From NCBI GenBank assembly GCA_018666805.1, contig JABIXB010000009.1:1-32844 (forward strand): a DNA stretch of 32,844 nucleotides, given 5' to 3'. The DNA is from Rhodospirillaceae bacterium (GTDB lineage Bacteria > Pseudomonadota > Alphaproteobacteria > UBA828). Both the position numbers and the translations under genes were made by a program. The notes beneath the pieces were generated by a model. It saw nothing but the letters and a program-made list of their open reading frames with translations. It was not told the DNA's origin and made no database searches. Below, piece after piece: positions 25,465 to 32,844 of the stretch; position 1 is the first letter of the stretch, and each line of letters starts with the position of its first letter.

Positions 25465-26313
25465 ATGCCGGTAAAAACCTACCGCTTCGCCTGGCAAAGC
25501 CACGGTGCGCATGTTCGCACCCGGGACACGGATTTGATTGCCACGCTGGGCCGCTTTCTCGGTCTCGAGCCAGTGCCGGAGGAAGTGCTGCCGGCCGGCG
25601 AAGCGGATAATCTCATCACCATCGAGGAAACCGGCGGCGAGTTCATCATCGCCACGCATGATTGGCAATTGAGCGCCGGCAACCGTGAGCAATTGCTGTT
25701 CGCCGCCCTTGAGGCGATTGGGCAGATCTTCATCTATGATTTTCCCGGCGCGATATTTCATGCCGGGGCTTTTCTCGCGGGTAAGGGCGCGGTCGCTTTT
25801 TTCGGCGCGCCGCAAAGCGGTAAAAGCACGCTCGGCTTTGCTGCCTGGCGGCGCGGCCTGGCGCTTTTCGGCGATGACAGAATTGCGCTTATGGACGAAG
25901 GCCGGCGGGTTCAGGCATTTCCGAAATGCGTCAAACTCCGCCTGCCGGCGCTCGGCGCGCATCCGCCCGGAGCTGAAAACCTAACCTCGGAAATGGTGGT
26001 TGAGGCGGATTTGGGCCATGAAATCCGCTTCATTCTGGCCCGCACTCTGCCCGGATTTTGCCCCTACGACGCCGTTGCGGAGGTGGGTGTCGTGGTCGAG
26101 CTTAAGCGCGGTGTTGAGGGCGGCGCGACGCTCGCCCCCCTTGCGGCGGAAGATGCGGTTGAAGCCGCTCTTCAGAATGTCGTATCGCCAGAATATGAAC
26201 CGATGGAAATTGTCCGCCTGATGAAACGCCAGGCTGAGAACGGAAGATTATTCCGCCTTACGGTCGGGCCGGGCGGTACCGAACACGCCCTCGATCTGTT
26301 GCTGGAGGTGTAA
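25465..26313 (+). CDS. HprK-related kinase (HPr-rel-A type)
   Basis: A 282-residue protein related to the C-terminal kinase domain of HPr kinase/phosphorylase. The P-loop is GAPQSGKST (114-122), preceded by FHAGAFLAGKGAVAFF (98-113) and followed by FGDDRIAL (135-142), matching the acidic catalytic pair of HprK. The first ~85 residues are not the HprK N-terminal domain and include a LAPGEADNLITIEE-like strand region. HprK phosphorylates a serine of HPr; here neither HPr nor PTS genes are near, so the substrate is unknown and may be another cluster protein or a sugar/peptide. It starts 9 bp after the PqqD domain. PqqD-like plus HprK-like gene pairs are a recognised but unexplained association. 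Confidence 0.82.
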   Translation: MPVKTYRFAWQSHGAHVRTRDTDLIATLGRFLGLEPVPEEVLPAGEADNLITIEETGGEFIIATHDWQLSAGNREQLLFAALEAIGQIFIYDFPGAIFHAGAFLAGKGAVAFFGAPQSGKSTLGFAAWRRGLALFGDDRIALMDEGRRVQAFPKCVKLRLPALGAHPPGAENLTSEMVVEADLGHEIRFILARTLPGFCPYDAVAEVGVVVELKRGVEGGATLAPLAAEDAVEAALQNVVSPEYEPMEIVRLMKRQAENGRLFRLTVGPGGTEHALDLLLEV

Positions 26314-26326
26314 GTGGCGCGGTTGC

Positions 26327-26866
26327 TTAGTCGCTGAGGCCCTGCAGGAAGAGGATCAGATTGGCGCGGTCGCCTTCTTTCCTAACCCCGGCAAACGCCA
26401 TTTTGGTGCCGGGCACGGTTCCCTTCGGATTGATCAGAAACTCGTTCAGCGCCGAGATACTCCAACTTCCACCCTGTGAGGACATGGCAGCGGAATATTT
26501 AAAGCCTTCTGCCGCACCCACATCGCGGCCGATGATGTTCCAGAGATTGGGGCCGACCTTGTTCTTTCCGCCCGCCTCGGCGGTGTGACAGGCGCCGCAT
26601 TTTTTGAAGATTTTCTTGCCTTTGGCGGCATCCGCCCCGGCCAGTATTTCTTCGATTCCGGCAACTGCGGCAACCGCCTCTGCCTCCTCTTCTTCCGCTG
26701 CGGCCTCGTCGCCGTCTTCTTCCTCGGCTTCGGGCAGGGCATAGGCCATGCTGCCATGGTGATCATCAATATGATAAACATTGGTGGAGATGATCCACGA
26801 CACCATCGTGACCAATCCCGCGAAAAGAATGGCACCGGCGATTTTGTTCAGTTCAAATGGCGACAT
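26327..26866 (-). CDS. Membrane-anchored c-type cytochrome (CycM-like)
   Basis: A 179-residue class I cytochrome c. An uncleaved N-terminal membrane segment (about 8-28) is followed by a strongly acidic, Ala/Glu-rich linker (47-68) and a heme domain with CGACH at 90-94. The axial methionine is Met156 in GTKMAFAG, and [10 protein letters not shown] is typical of mitochondrial-like cytochrome c. This layout matches CycM/cytochrome c552, which passes electrons from the bc1 complex to an aa3 oxidase. The ATG at 26866 is chosen because the longer frame has no signal sequence at its start. The gene is divergent from kdsB and convergent with the HprK-like gene (13 bp apart). Confidence 0.9.
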   Translation of the reverse strand: MSPFELNKIAGAILFAGLVTMVSWIISTNVYHIDDHHGSMAYALPEAEEEDGDEAAAEEEEAEAVAAVAGIEEILAGADAAKGKKIFKKCGACHTAEAGGKNKVGPNLWNIIGRDVGAAEGFKYSAAMSSQGGSWSISALNEFLINPKGTVPGTKMAFAGVRKEGDRANLILFLQGLSD

Positions 26867-26988
26867 GGCTCTGACAATGCCTCGGTATTGTGGGCGGCGT
26901 GTTTGCGTGTGGTGTATTTTGGGCGAATTTAGCCGCTTCCCTCCAGCCTGTCCAACTCCTATAAGGCGGGACAAAGGATAACAAGCCT

Positions 26989-27756
26989 ATGGCAGCTTCG
27001 TTAAAGTCATCCCGGGCGCAGCCGGTGAACCCGATCATTCTGATACCGGCGCGGATGCAATCGCAGCGCCTGCCGGACAAGCCGCTCGCCGATATTGCCG
27101 GCGAGGCGATGATCGTGCAGGTCATGCGCCGCGCCGAGGAAGCGGATTTGGGCCGCGTTGTGGTGGCCTGCGGCGAGGCGGAAATCGCCGCCGCGGTGAC
27201 GGCGGCGGGCGGCGAGGCGGTGCTGACCCGTCCCGATCATGCCTCGGGTTCCGATCGCATTCATGAGGCGCTGATGATCATCGATCCCGATGGCGCGCAC
27301 GATGCGGTGGTGAATGTGCAGGGCGACCTGCCGACGCTGGCGCCTGACCTGCCGCGCGCCGCACTTGATTTGTTGGATGATGCGGCGGTCGATATCGGCA
27401 CGCTGGCGGCGGAAATCACTGACGCGGACGAACGCGACAATCCGAATGTGGTCAAGGCCGTGGTCTCTCCCGACGGCACGGGAAAAGGCGGGCGGGCGCT
27501 TTATTTCACCCGCAGCACCGCGCCATCCGGCGATGGCCCGCTCTATCACCATATCGGCCTCTATGCTTTTCGCCGTGCCGCGCTGATGCGCTTTATCGAG
27601 CTGCCGCCGAGCCCATTGGAAGAACGCGAGCGGCTCGAGCAGTTGCGCGCGCTCGAGGCCGGCATGCGTATCGATGTGGCCTTCGTTGACACTGTTCCCC
27701 TCGGTGTCGATACTCCGCGCGAATTGGCCCGGGCGCGGGATATTCTTGGCGGATAG
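26989..27756 (+). CDS. kdsB: 3-deoxy-manno-octulosonate cytidylyltransferase
   Basis: A 255-residue enzyme activating KDO as CMP-KDO for lipopolysaccharide inner core. The N-terminal motif is [17 protein letters not shown] (about 12-28), then [33 protein letters not shown], and [13 protein letters not shown], all diagnostic of KdsB. Length is typical. The ATG at 26989 begins a short extra N-terminal stretch before the first strand, common in alphaproteobacteria. It is followed 8 bp later by pheA, as often in this class, and is divergent from the cytochrome gene across a 122-bp promoter region. Confidence 0.93.
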   Translation: MAASLKSSRAQPVNPIILIPARMQSQRLPDKPLADIAGEAMIVQVMRRAEEADLGRVVVACGEAEIAAAVTAAGGEAVLTRPDHASGSDRIHEALMIIDPDGAHDAVVNVQGDLPTLAPDLPRAALDLLDDAAVDIGTLAAEITDADERDNPNVVKAVVSPDGTGKGGRALYFTRSTAPSGDGPLYHHIGLYAFRRAALMRFIELPPSPLEERERLEQLRALEAGMRIDVAFVDTVPLGVDTPRELARARDILGG

Positions 27757-27764
27757 AATCTGAC

Positions 27765-28643
27765 ATGAGCGACAGTAATTCAGAGGCGAGAGAGACGATT
27801 GCCTTTCAGGGCGCTCCGGGCGCCTATTCGGATTTGGCCTGCCACCAGGTCTATCCCGATATGCGCTCGCTGCCGTGCAAAACCTTCACTGATGCCTTCG
27901 CCGCGGTGGCGGAAGGGCGCGCCCATTTCGCCATGATCCCAATCGAAAATTCGGTCGCCGGGCGGGTTGCCGACATTCATCAGCTATTGCCGGAATCACA
28001 CCTCCGCATCGTGGCTGAGCATTATCAGCCGGTGCATCACCAATTGCTCGCCTGCAAGGGCGCTCACGCGGCGGGGCTAAAAATCGTGCGTTCGCACGTT
28101 CATGCCCTGTCGCAATGCCGTAACGTGATCCAACGTTTGAGTCTGGATGCCGTTGTGCATGCCGATACCGCTGGCGCGGCGGCGGAAATCGCCAAGCTCG
28201 GCGATCCCAGCGTTGCCGCCATTGCCTCTGGTTTGGCGGCGGAGATTTATGGCCTCGATGTGATCGAAGCCGGGGTCGAGGACGAAGCGCACAACACCAC
28301 GCGTTTTGTCGTCTTGGCGAAACAGGCAATCGACCCCGATCCGGCCGATGGCCCGGTGGTTACCTCGTTCGTTTTCCATGTGCGCAATGTGCCCGCCGCG
28401 CTCTATAAGGCGCTCGGCGGCTTCTCGACCAATGGCGTCAACATGACCAAGCTCGAAAGCTACATGGTCGGCGGCACTTTCACCGCGACGCAATTCTTTG
28501 CCGAGGTCGAAGCCCATCCGAGCGAGCACCACTTACAGTTGGCGCTTGAGGAATTGGGCTTCTTCACCAGCGAAGTGACGATCATGGGCGTCTATCCCGC
28601 CCATCCGTTCCGCGCCGAATCAGCGAAGAAAAATAATAAGTAA
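27765..28643 (+). CDS. pheA: Prephenate dehydratase
   Basis: A 292-residue monofunctional prephenate dehydratase (phenylpyruvate from prephenate; phenylalanine synthesis). AFQGAPGAYSDLAC opens the catalytic domain; IPIENSVAGRV and NTTRFVVLAK (the TRF motif) complete the active site. A C-terminal ACT domain (about 195-280) with KLESYMVGGTF, a variant of the ESRP loop, implies feedback by phenylalanine. It probably shares a transcript with kdsB. Its stop codon abuts that of the convergent nudC with no base between, so there is no room for a separate terminator. Confidence 0.95.
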   Translation: MSDSNSEARETIAFQGAPGAYSDLACHQVYPDMRSLPCKTFTDAFAAVAEGRAHFAMIPIENSVAGRVADIHQLLPESHLRIVAEHYQPVHHQLLACKGAHAAGLKIVRSHVHALSQCRNVIQRLSLDAVVHADTAGAAAEIAKLGDPSVAAIASGLAAEIYGLDVIEAGVEDEAHNTTRFVVLAKQAIDPDPADGPVVTSFVFHVRNVPAALYKALGGFSTNGVNMTKLESYMVGGTFTATQFFAEVEAHPSEHHLQLALEELGFFTSEVTIMGVYPAHPFRAESAKKNNK

Positions 28644-29600
28644 TTAAGTTGGGAAGTGCCCGTCGATCCAGTCGCGTAAGAGGCGCCGCGCGATGGAGTA
28701 TTCGCCCGGCATGCGGAAATCGTCCGAGGGTTTCACATCGCGCAGCCAGTCGCGATTGTACCAATTGGCGTATTCGAGCTCTTTTTCGTCGACCTTGATC
28801 TCGCGGCTCGCCGCCTTGGCCATGAAGCCGACCATAATCGAAGCGGGAAACGGCCACGGCTGCGAGGAGTGGTAGCGCACGTCGCTGACATGCACGCCCG
28901 ATTCCTCGAAAATCTCGCGCGCCACGTTCTCCTCCAGGCTTTCGCCCGGCTCGAGAAAGCCGGCCAGGGTGGAGTGCATGCCCGCCGGCCAATGCGATTG
29001 GCGGCAGAGGAGAGCATCGTCGCCGTCATGCACGAGCACGATCACCGCCGTATCGGTGCGCGGAAAATGCACGGCGCCACAATCGGTGTTGGTGCAGGCG
29101 CGCTCGTGCCCGGCTTTGCGCGCGATGCTCTTATGGCCGCAGGCGGCACAAAAGCCGTTCTTGCGGTGCCAATACATCAGCCCGCGCGCATAGGCGAGGA
29201 TCGCCGCTTCCGGCGCCGGGACGAGCTGCACCGATTCGCGCAGATCCATCAGCGCACCGCCGGCATAGCGCGATATCACGGCTTCTTCCGGCAAATGCGA
29301 CAAATCGATGGCGAAATGGGCGACCGCGCTCTCATCCGGCGTGACGCCTAGCAGGGCGAGCGGTGCGGCGCCCTCGGCCCAATCCTCGAGCCAGCCTTCG
29401 AGCGCCAGGCGATCATTGAGCGCGGCGCGCGGCTCGGCGCCGCCAAACACAATGCTTTGCTGGTTCCAGACCGCGATAAAGCGGCTCGCCGGATTGTCCA
29501 ACTGGGATTTTATCCAGCTATCATCGGCCCTTAGGTGATCGACACGGTCGAGCGGCACGCCGGAGAAAATATTGCCCGGCAGCAGGGATAATTTTCGCAT
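28644..29600 (-). CDS. nudC: NADH pyrophosphatase (Nudix, zinc ribbon)
   Basis: A 318-residue NudC-type Nudix hydrolase that splits NAD(H) and can remove NAD caps from RNA. A zinc ribbon is formed by CAACGH and CTNTDCG (about 154-175). The Nudix box runs GFLEPGESLEENVAREIFEE and continues to SGV, with all acidic residues kept. SQPWPFPASIM is the SQPWPFPxS specificity motif. ATG at 29600 has GAGG in front and is preferred to TTG at 29636. It starts next to a 21-bp tandem repeat that lies between it and the SRP RNA gene. Confidence 0.92.
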   Translation of the reverse strand: MRKLSLLPGNIFSGVPLDRVDHLRADDSWIKSQLDNPASRFIAVWNQQSIVFGGAEPRAALNDRLALEGWLEDWAEGAAPLALLGVTPDESAVAHFAIDLSHLPEEAVISRYAGGALMDLRESVQLVPAPEAAILAYARGLMYWHRKNGFCAACGHKSIARKAGHERACTNTDCGAVHFPRTDTAVIVLVHDGDDALLCRQSHWPAGMHSTLAGFLEPGESLEENVAREIFEESGVHVSDVRYHSSQPWPFPASIMVGFMAKAASREIKVDEKELEYANWYNRDWLRDVKPSDDFRMPGEYSIARRLLRDWIDGHFPT

Positions 29601-29632
29601 GGCGTCAACCTCGCATAGCCGCCCCCATTCGG

Positions 29633-29716
29633 TCAAAGAAGCTTACACCTGAATCAAAGAGGCTTGCGCCACTGCCAAAGGGGCTTGCGCTGTTTTCTAA
29701 GAAGCTTGCGTGGGGG
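29633..29716. repeat. Four-copy 21-bp degenerate tandem repeat
   Basis: Four head-to-tail units at 29633-29653, 29654-29674, 29675-29695 and 29696-29716. Each has a core close to AAAGAAGCTTGCG; the flanking bases vary. The 21-bp period equals two helical turns. The last unit supplies the -35 element of the SRP RNA promoter, and the other units carry similar CTTGCGC blocks. It is non-coding. Confidence 0.8.
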
Positions 29717-29734
29717 GCGGGCACTACTGATATA
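29706..29734 (+). promoter_or_regulatory. Probable promoter of the SRP RNA gene
   Basis: TTGCGT (29706-29711) and GATATA (29729-29734) are separated by 17 bases, which puts the expected transcript start at about 29741-29743, the first base of the SRP RNA helix. An 8-bp inverted repeat, GGGCACTA and TAGTGCCC (29719-29740), overlaps the -10 box. Confidence 0.6.
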
Positions 29735-29742
29735 GTGCCCCC

Positions 29743-29840
29743 GGGAGACCGGCGGCGGACGGCCGCCTCGCCAACCCGGTCAGATCCGGAAGGAAGCAGC
29801 CGTAACGAGCGCAGGACGGGTCGCATGTCCGGCCTCCCAC
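29743..29840 (+). ncRNA. ffs: Signal recognition particle RNA, small bacterial type
   Basis: 4.5S-type SRP RNA of about 98 bases. The conserved domain IV core is present: the internal loop sequence GGTCAGATCCGGAAGGAAGC followed by AGCCGTAACGAGC. The ends pair (GGGAG near 29743 with CTCCC near 29834-29838). It pairs with Ffh to target nascent membrane proteins. Position directly upstream of dnaX is common in bacteria. Ends are estimated from pairing, so each may be off by a few bases. Confidence 0.93.
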
Positions 29841-29907
29841 CTAATCCGCGTGATTGGCGATACTCCGCCGGTTTGCGTCCGATCAAAACTTTAATTGTGG
29901 ATTCCGG

Positions 29908-31626
29908 ATGGGCGAAGAAGGCCCTTACCGCGTTCTGGCCCGCAAATATCGGCCGATAAATTTTTCCGACCTTATTGGTCAGGAAGCGCTTGTGCGCACC
30001 GTAACCAATGCGATCCGTACCGGTCGCTTGGCGCACGCCTTCCTGCTGACGGGCGTGCGTGGCGTCGGCAAAACCTCGACGGCAAGAATCCTCGCGCGCG
30101 CGCTCAATTGTACCGGCGCCGAAGGACAAGATAGCGGACCGACGGCCGATCCCTGCGGCGCCTGCGAGCATTGCCTTGCGATTGCCGAGGACCGCCATGT
30201 CGATGTGCTCGAAATGGACGCCGCCTCGCATACCGGCGTCGACGATATGCGCGAGCTCATCGATGGCGTGCGCTACCGCCCGACCAGCGCGCGCTACAAG
30301 GTCTATATCGTCGATGAAGTGCATATGCTCTCCAAACAGGCCTTCAACGCCCTCTTAAAAACCCTGGAAGAGCCGCCGCCGCACGCCAAATTCATTTTCG
30401 CCACCACCGAAGTGCGCAAACTGCCGGTCACCGTGCTGTCGCGCTGCCAGCGCTTCGATCTACGCCGCGTCGATGCGGAAACCCTGGCGGCGCATTTTCA
30501 GTCCGTGGCCGAGAAGGAAAATGCGGAAATCGATAGCGCCGCGATCCGCCTGATTGCGCGTGCCGCCGATGGCTCGGTGCGCGACGGCCTCTCGCTCCTG
30601 GATCAGGCGATCGCCCATGGCGCCGGGGCGGCGGGCGAGGCCGAAGTGCGCGATATGCTCGGCCTTGCTGATAGGGCGCGCGTGTTCGAGCTGTTCGAAG
30701 CGGTGATGAAAGGCGAGATCGCCGCAGCGCTCGATCTCCTCAATGAGCAATATAATGCCGGCGCTGATCCGATAACCGTGCTCGAAGATATGCTTGAGCT
30801 GACCCACTGGCTGACCCGGGTGAAGCTGGTGCCAAGCGTGGCCGAAGAGCCGGGTATCCCTGAGATCGAGCGCCGCCTTGGCCAGGAGATGACAGCCAAG
30901 CTGGCGATGCCGGAACTGACCCGCGCCTGGCAAATGCTGCTCAAGGGCCTCGGCGAAGCGCGCGCCGCACCGCATGCCCTGATGGCGGTGGAGATGGCCT
31001 TGGTGCGCCTCGCCTATGCCGCCGATCTGCCGAGCCCGGCCGATGCCGTGCGCGCGCTCGAAGGCAGTGCTGCCAAGCCTGCATCAGCCAAGCCGGCGCC
31101 GGCTGCGCCAGCGGCGCCGCCACCTGATTCACCTGCGGCATCGGGGCCGGCGCCGGATTCGAATGGTGGCCAAACGGCCCTGGCCGAGGAGCGGGCGCCC
31201 GAGCCCGCGCCCGAGCCAACGCCGCAACCGGAAGCGAGTCTTGGCAGCGAGGTGACGTGTCTCGAAGATATCGTTGCCCTGGCCGAACGCCACCGCGAAA
31301 TGGAGCTGCGCCATTGGCTGGTAGCCGATGTGCATCTGGTGCGCTTTTCGCCCGGCCATATCGAGATACGGCAAAACGAAAACATGTTCGGTAATATGGC
31401 CGGTACGCTGGGCGAAAGATTACAGGACTGGACCGGCGCGCGCTGGATGGTGTCGCTTTCCGACAAGGCCGGTGAGCCGACGCTTGAGGAACAGGCACAA
31501 GCGCGCGCCGCAGCCAAATTACGCGCCGCCGCCGACGATCCGCTGGTGCGTCAGGTATTGAAAAATTTCCCCGATGCCGAAATCAGCGGCTTGCGCGAGG
31601 ATGGTGAATCGGGCGACAAGGAATGA
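29908..31626 (+). CDS. dnaX: DNA polymerase III subunits gamma/tau
   Basis: Clamp-loader ATPase of 572 residues. Walker A is GVRGVGKTS (49-57), a zinc site uses Cys68, 83, 86 and 89, and Walker B is [28 protein letters not shown] and [12 protein letters not shown] (sensor and SRC motifs) follow. A Pro/Ala-rich linker (about residues 395-450) leads to the C-terminal tau region that contacts the polymerase. ATG at 29908 is used because [16 protein letters not shown] is the usual start. No slippery A-run for a gamma frameshift was noticed. It heads the operon dnaX-ybaB-recR. Confidence 0.95.
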   Translation: MGEEGPYRVLARKYRPINFSDLIGQEALVRTVTNAIRTGRLAHAFLLTGVRGVGKTSTARILARALNCTGAEGQDSGPTADPCGACEHCLAIAEDRHVDVLEMDAASHTGVDDMRELIDGVRYRPTSARYKVYIVDEVHMLSKQAFNALLKTLEEPPPHAKFIFATTEVRKLPVTVLSRCQRFDLRRVDAETLAAHFQSVAEKENAEIDSAAIRLIARAADGSVRDGLSLLDQAIAHGAGAAGEAEVRDMLGLADRARVFELFEAVMKGEIAAALDLLNEQYNAGADPITVLEDMLELTHWLTRVKLVPSVAEEPGIPEIERRLGQEMTAKLAMPELTRAWQMLLKGLGEARAAPHALMAVEMALVRLAYAADLPSPADAVRALEGSAAKPASAKPAPAAPAAPPPDSPAASGPAPDSNGGQTALAEERAPEPAPEPTPQPEASLGSEVTCLEDIVALAERHREMELRHWLVADVHLVRFSPGHIEIRQNENMFGNMAGTLGERLQDWTGARWMVSLSDKAGEPTLEEQAQARAAAKLRAAADDPLVRQVLKNFPDAEISGLREDGESGDKE

Positions 31627-31648
31627 CCGCAATACGGAGACAAGTGAT

Positions 31649-31969
31649 ATGAAACTGGGCCAGATGATGAAACAGGCACAGGAGATGCAGGCCAAGATGG
31701 CCGAGATGCAGGAAGGCCTGGGTTCGCTCGAAGTCAGTGGCGGCTCCGGCGCCGGCCTGGTGAGCGTCACCCTGAACGGCAAGGGCGAGATGCGCAGCAT
31801 CAAAATCGACCCGTCGCTGGTCAACCCGGACGATGTCGAAATGCTCGAGGATCTCGTCGCCGCCGCCTTCAATGATGCCAAGGCCAAGGTTGAGGCCCAT
31901 GTTCAGGAAGAGATGTCGAAATTGACCGGCGGCCTCAACCTGCCGCCCGGCATGAGTTTGCCGTTTTAG
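31649..31969 (+). CDS. ybaB: YbaB/EbfC nucleoid-associated protein
   Basis: A 106-residue DNA-binding protein of the YbaB/EbfC family. A Met/Gln-rich helix ([15 protein letters not shown]) is followed by the beta-core [30 protein letters not shown] and a C-terminal helix ending [18 protein letters not shown]. It forms tweezer-like dimers and binds DNA broadly. GGAG precedes the ATG at 31649 by 9 bases; longer frames run into dnaX. Its place between dnaX and recR is the usual one. Confidence 0.95.
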   Translation: MKLGQMMKQAQEMQAKMAEMQEGLGSLEVSGGSGAGLVSVTLNGKGEMRSIKIDPSLVNPDDVEMLEDLVAAAFNDAKAKVEAHVQEEMSKLTGGLNLPPGMSLPF

Positions 31970-31990
31970 GCTCGGCCACGGACGTCCAGC

Positions 31991-32584
31991 ATGGCCGGCA
32001 ATGATATCGAACGGCTGATCAATTATCTGAGCAAGCTGCCCGGCCTCGGGCCACGCTCGGCGCGCCGTGCCGCGCTGCATATGTTGAAACGCCGTGAGGC
32101 GCTGATGGTGCCGCTCCTGAAAGCGCTCGAAAGTGCGGCGGAAAATATCAAACCGTGTGCCACCTGCGGCAATCTCGATACCGACGATCCCTGCGCCATC
32201 TGCGCCAATCCCGAGCGCGACGGTAGCCTGATTTGCGTCGTCGAGGAGGTCGCCGATCTGTGGGCGCTCGAGCGCACGCACAGTTATAAGGGGCGCTATC
32301 ATATCCTCGGCGGTCTGTTGTCGGCGCTCGATGGCGTCGGCCCGGAGGATCTCAACATCGCCGGTCTGATCACGCGCGCCGGCGCGCCGGAGGTGACGGA
32401 AATCATCCTCGCCATGAGCGCCACCGTCGACGGCCAGACGACGGCGCATTTCGTCACCGACAGGCTGAAGGGCCAGGATGTCAGCATCACCCGTCTGGCG
32501 CACGGCGTGCCGGTCGGCGGCGAACTCGACTATCTCGACGACGGGACGCTGAGCGCCGCCCTTAAGGCGCGCCGCCCGCTTTAG
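31991..32584 (+). CDS. recR: Recombination mediator protein RecR
   Basis: A 197-residue RecR, which works with RecO (and RecF) to load RecA at gaps. A helix-hairpin-helix motif [17 protein letters not shown] (about 16-32) precedes the four-cysteine zinc finger (Cys56, 59, 68, 71), then a Toprim domain starting [14 protein letters not shown] and a Walker-like C-terminal THLARGVPxGxEL-type motif, here [19 protein letters not shown]. Full length and normal. It is the last gene of the dnaX operon. Confidence 0.95.
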   Translation: MAGNDIERLINYLSKLPGLGPRSARRAALHMLKRREALMVPLLKALESAAENIKPCATCGNLDTDDPCAICANPERDGSLICVVEEVADLWALERTHSYKGRYHILGGLLSALDGVGPEDLNIAGLITRAGAPEVTEIILAMSATVDGQTTAHFVTDRLKGQDVSITRLAHGVPVGGELDYLDDGTLSAALKARRPL

Positions 32585-32692
32585 TCTTCGCCGCTGGTGT
32601 CGTGCTTAGTGAGTGGAGGGGCAGCGGGAAATCGAGCTAGTTAATTTATTTTTGATTGGAAACGTTCCCGTATTTCTACGCTATGTAGCCGG

Positions 32693-32844
32693 TCATTTCG
32701 GCCGCCACTCGCGAGCGAGCTTTTCTGCTTCGGCGATCTGCTCACGAGTCATATCGTCCTCCATGAGGTCACGAAATTCAGCCGCGCCCACGTCTCCTTG
32801 GCTGGCTGCAAGGATGAACCACATGTGCGCCAGCACCCAGTTCA
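32693..32844 (-). CDS. Sel1-repeat (tetratricopeptide-like) protein, C-terminal end only
   Basis: The last 50 codons of a gene read leftwards that enters from the right edge. The visible residues read NWVLAHMWFILAASQGD, then VGAAEFRDLMEDDMTREQIAEAEKLAREW, ending RPK and TGA. This matches the typical C-terminus of Sel1-like repeat proteins, where a final A-W-x-x-L-A-A-x-Q-G-D repeat is followed by a capping helix with MTxEQIAEAxxLAREW. Sel1 proteins mediate protein contacts, often in envelope or signalling processes. The 5' end and most repeats are outside the window. Confidence 0.75.
   Translation of the reverse strand, partial: NWVLAHMWFILAASQGDVGAAEFRDLMEDDMTREQIAEAEKLAREWRPK

Noticed and set aside
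24001-25962. A 653-codon open frame on the minus strand across the phosphatase, GT-PqqD and HprK-like genes.
   Set aside because: It is the antisense shadow of GC-rich genes: its translation is Arg/Ala-rich with no domain, while the plus strand shows clear motifs.
27756-27765. A possible frameshift or fusion between kdsB and pheA.
   Set aside because: Both genes have clean starts and stops with 8 bases between them; this is a normal operon junction.
32585-32692. A possible terminator after recR (GGGAA and TTCCC near 32628-32670).
   Set aside because: The arms are only 5 bases and more than 30 bases apart, with no T-run at the right place.

Overview
The window is a gene-dense, GC-rich stretch that looks like an alphaproteobacterial chromosome, probably from a free-living aerobic Rhodospirillales-like lineage. 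The evidence is the block SRP RNA - dnaX - ybaB - recR with nudC beside it, a CycM-type membrane cytochrome c, an adrenodoxin-type ferredoxin-NADP reductase, and a TAXI TRAP transporter with a fused DctQM permease and a UspA gene. This placement is inference; there is no rRNA marker. I see no rRNA, tRNA, CRISPR array, insertion sequence or prophage.

Layout. 1-1.6 kb: 5'-truncated ABC exporter. 1.7-3.8 kb: an S8 peptidase with an unusual oxyanion residue, converging on a YciI / DUF1272 pair. 3.9-6.5 kb: operon of hydratase, NADP-dependent oxidoreductase and methyltransferase. 6.6-11 kb: two-subunit 2-oxoacid:ferredoxin oxidoreductase with a ferredoxin-NADP reductase upstream on the same strand. 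11-13.3 kb: nitroreductase, isochorismatase-like hydrolase, FNT channel. 13.6-17.3 kb: TAXI-TRAP operon with a hairpin terminator after the binding-protein gene. 26.3-29.6 kb: cytochrome c, kdsB, pheA, nudC. 29.6-32.6 kb: a 21-bp tandem repeat, SRP RNA, dnaX-ybaB-recR. The right edge cuts into a Sel1-repeat gene read leftwards.

The most interesting region is 17.3-26.3 kb, a divergent cluster around one 130-bp intergenic region. Leftwards it encodes a periplasmic transglutaminase-like cysteine proteinase, an uncharacterised nucleotidyltransferase, a small membrane protein and a GDP-mannose-forming enzyme, all with overlapping gene ends. Rightwards it encodes a Cache-PAS-HD-GYP-like sensor (broken by an in-frame stop, with a degenerate HD-GYP site), a PPP-family phosphatase, a glycosyltransferase fused to a PqqD-like domain, and an HPr-kinase-related protein. 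PqqD-like, HprK-like and nucleotidyltransferase genes together resemble the poorly understood 'HPr-rel-A' gene sets. I propose an envelope or polysaccharide-linked modification system with reversible phosphorylation. No precursor peptide or HPr substrate is visible here.
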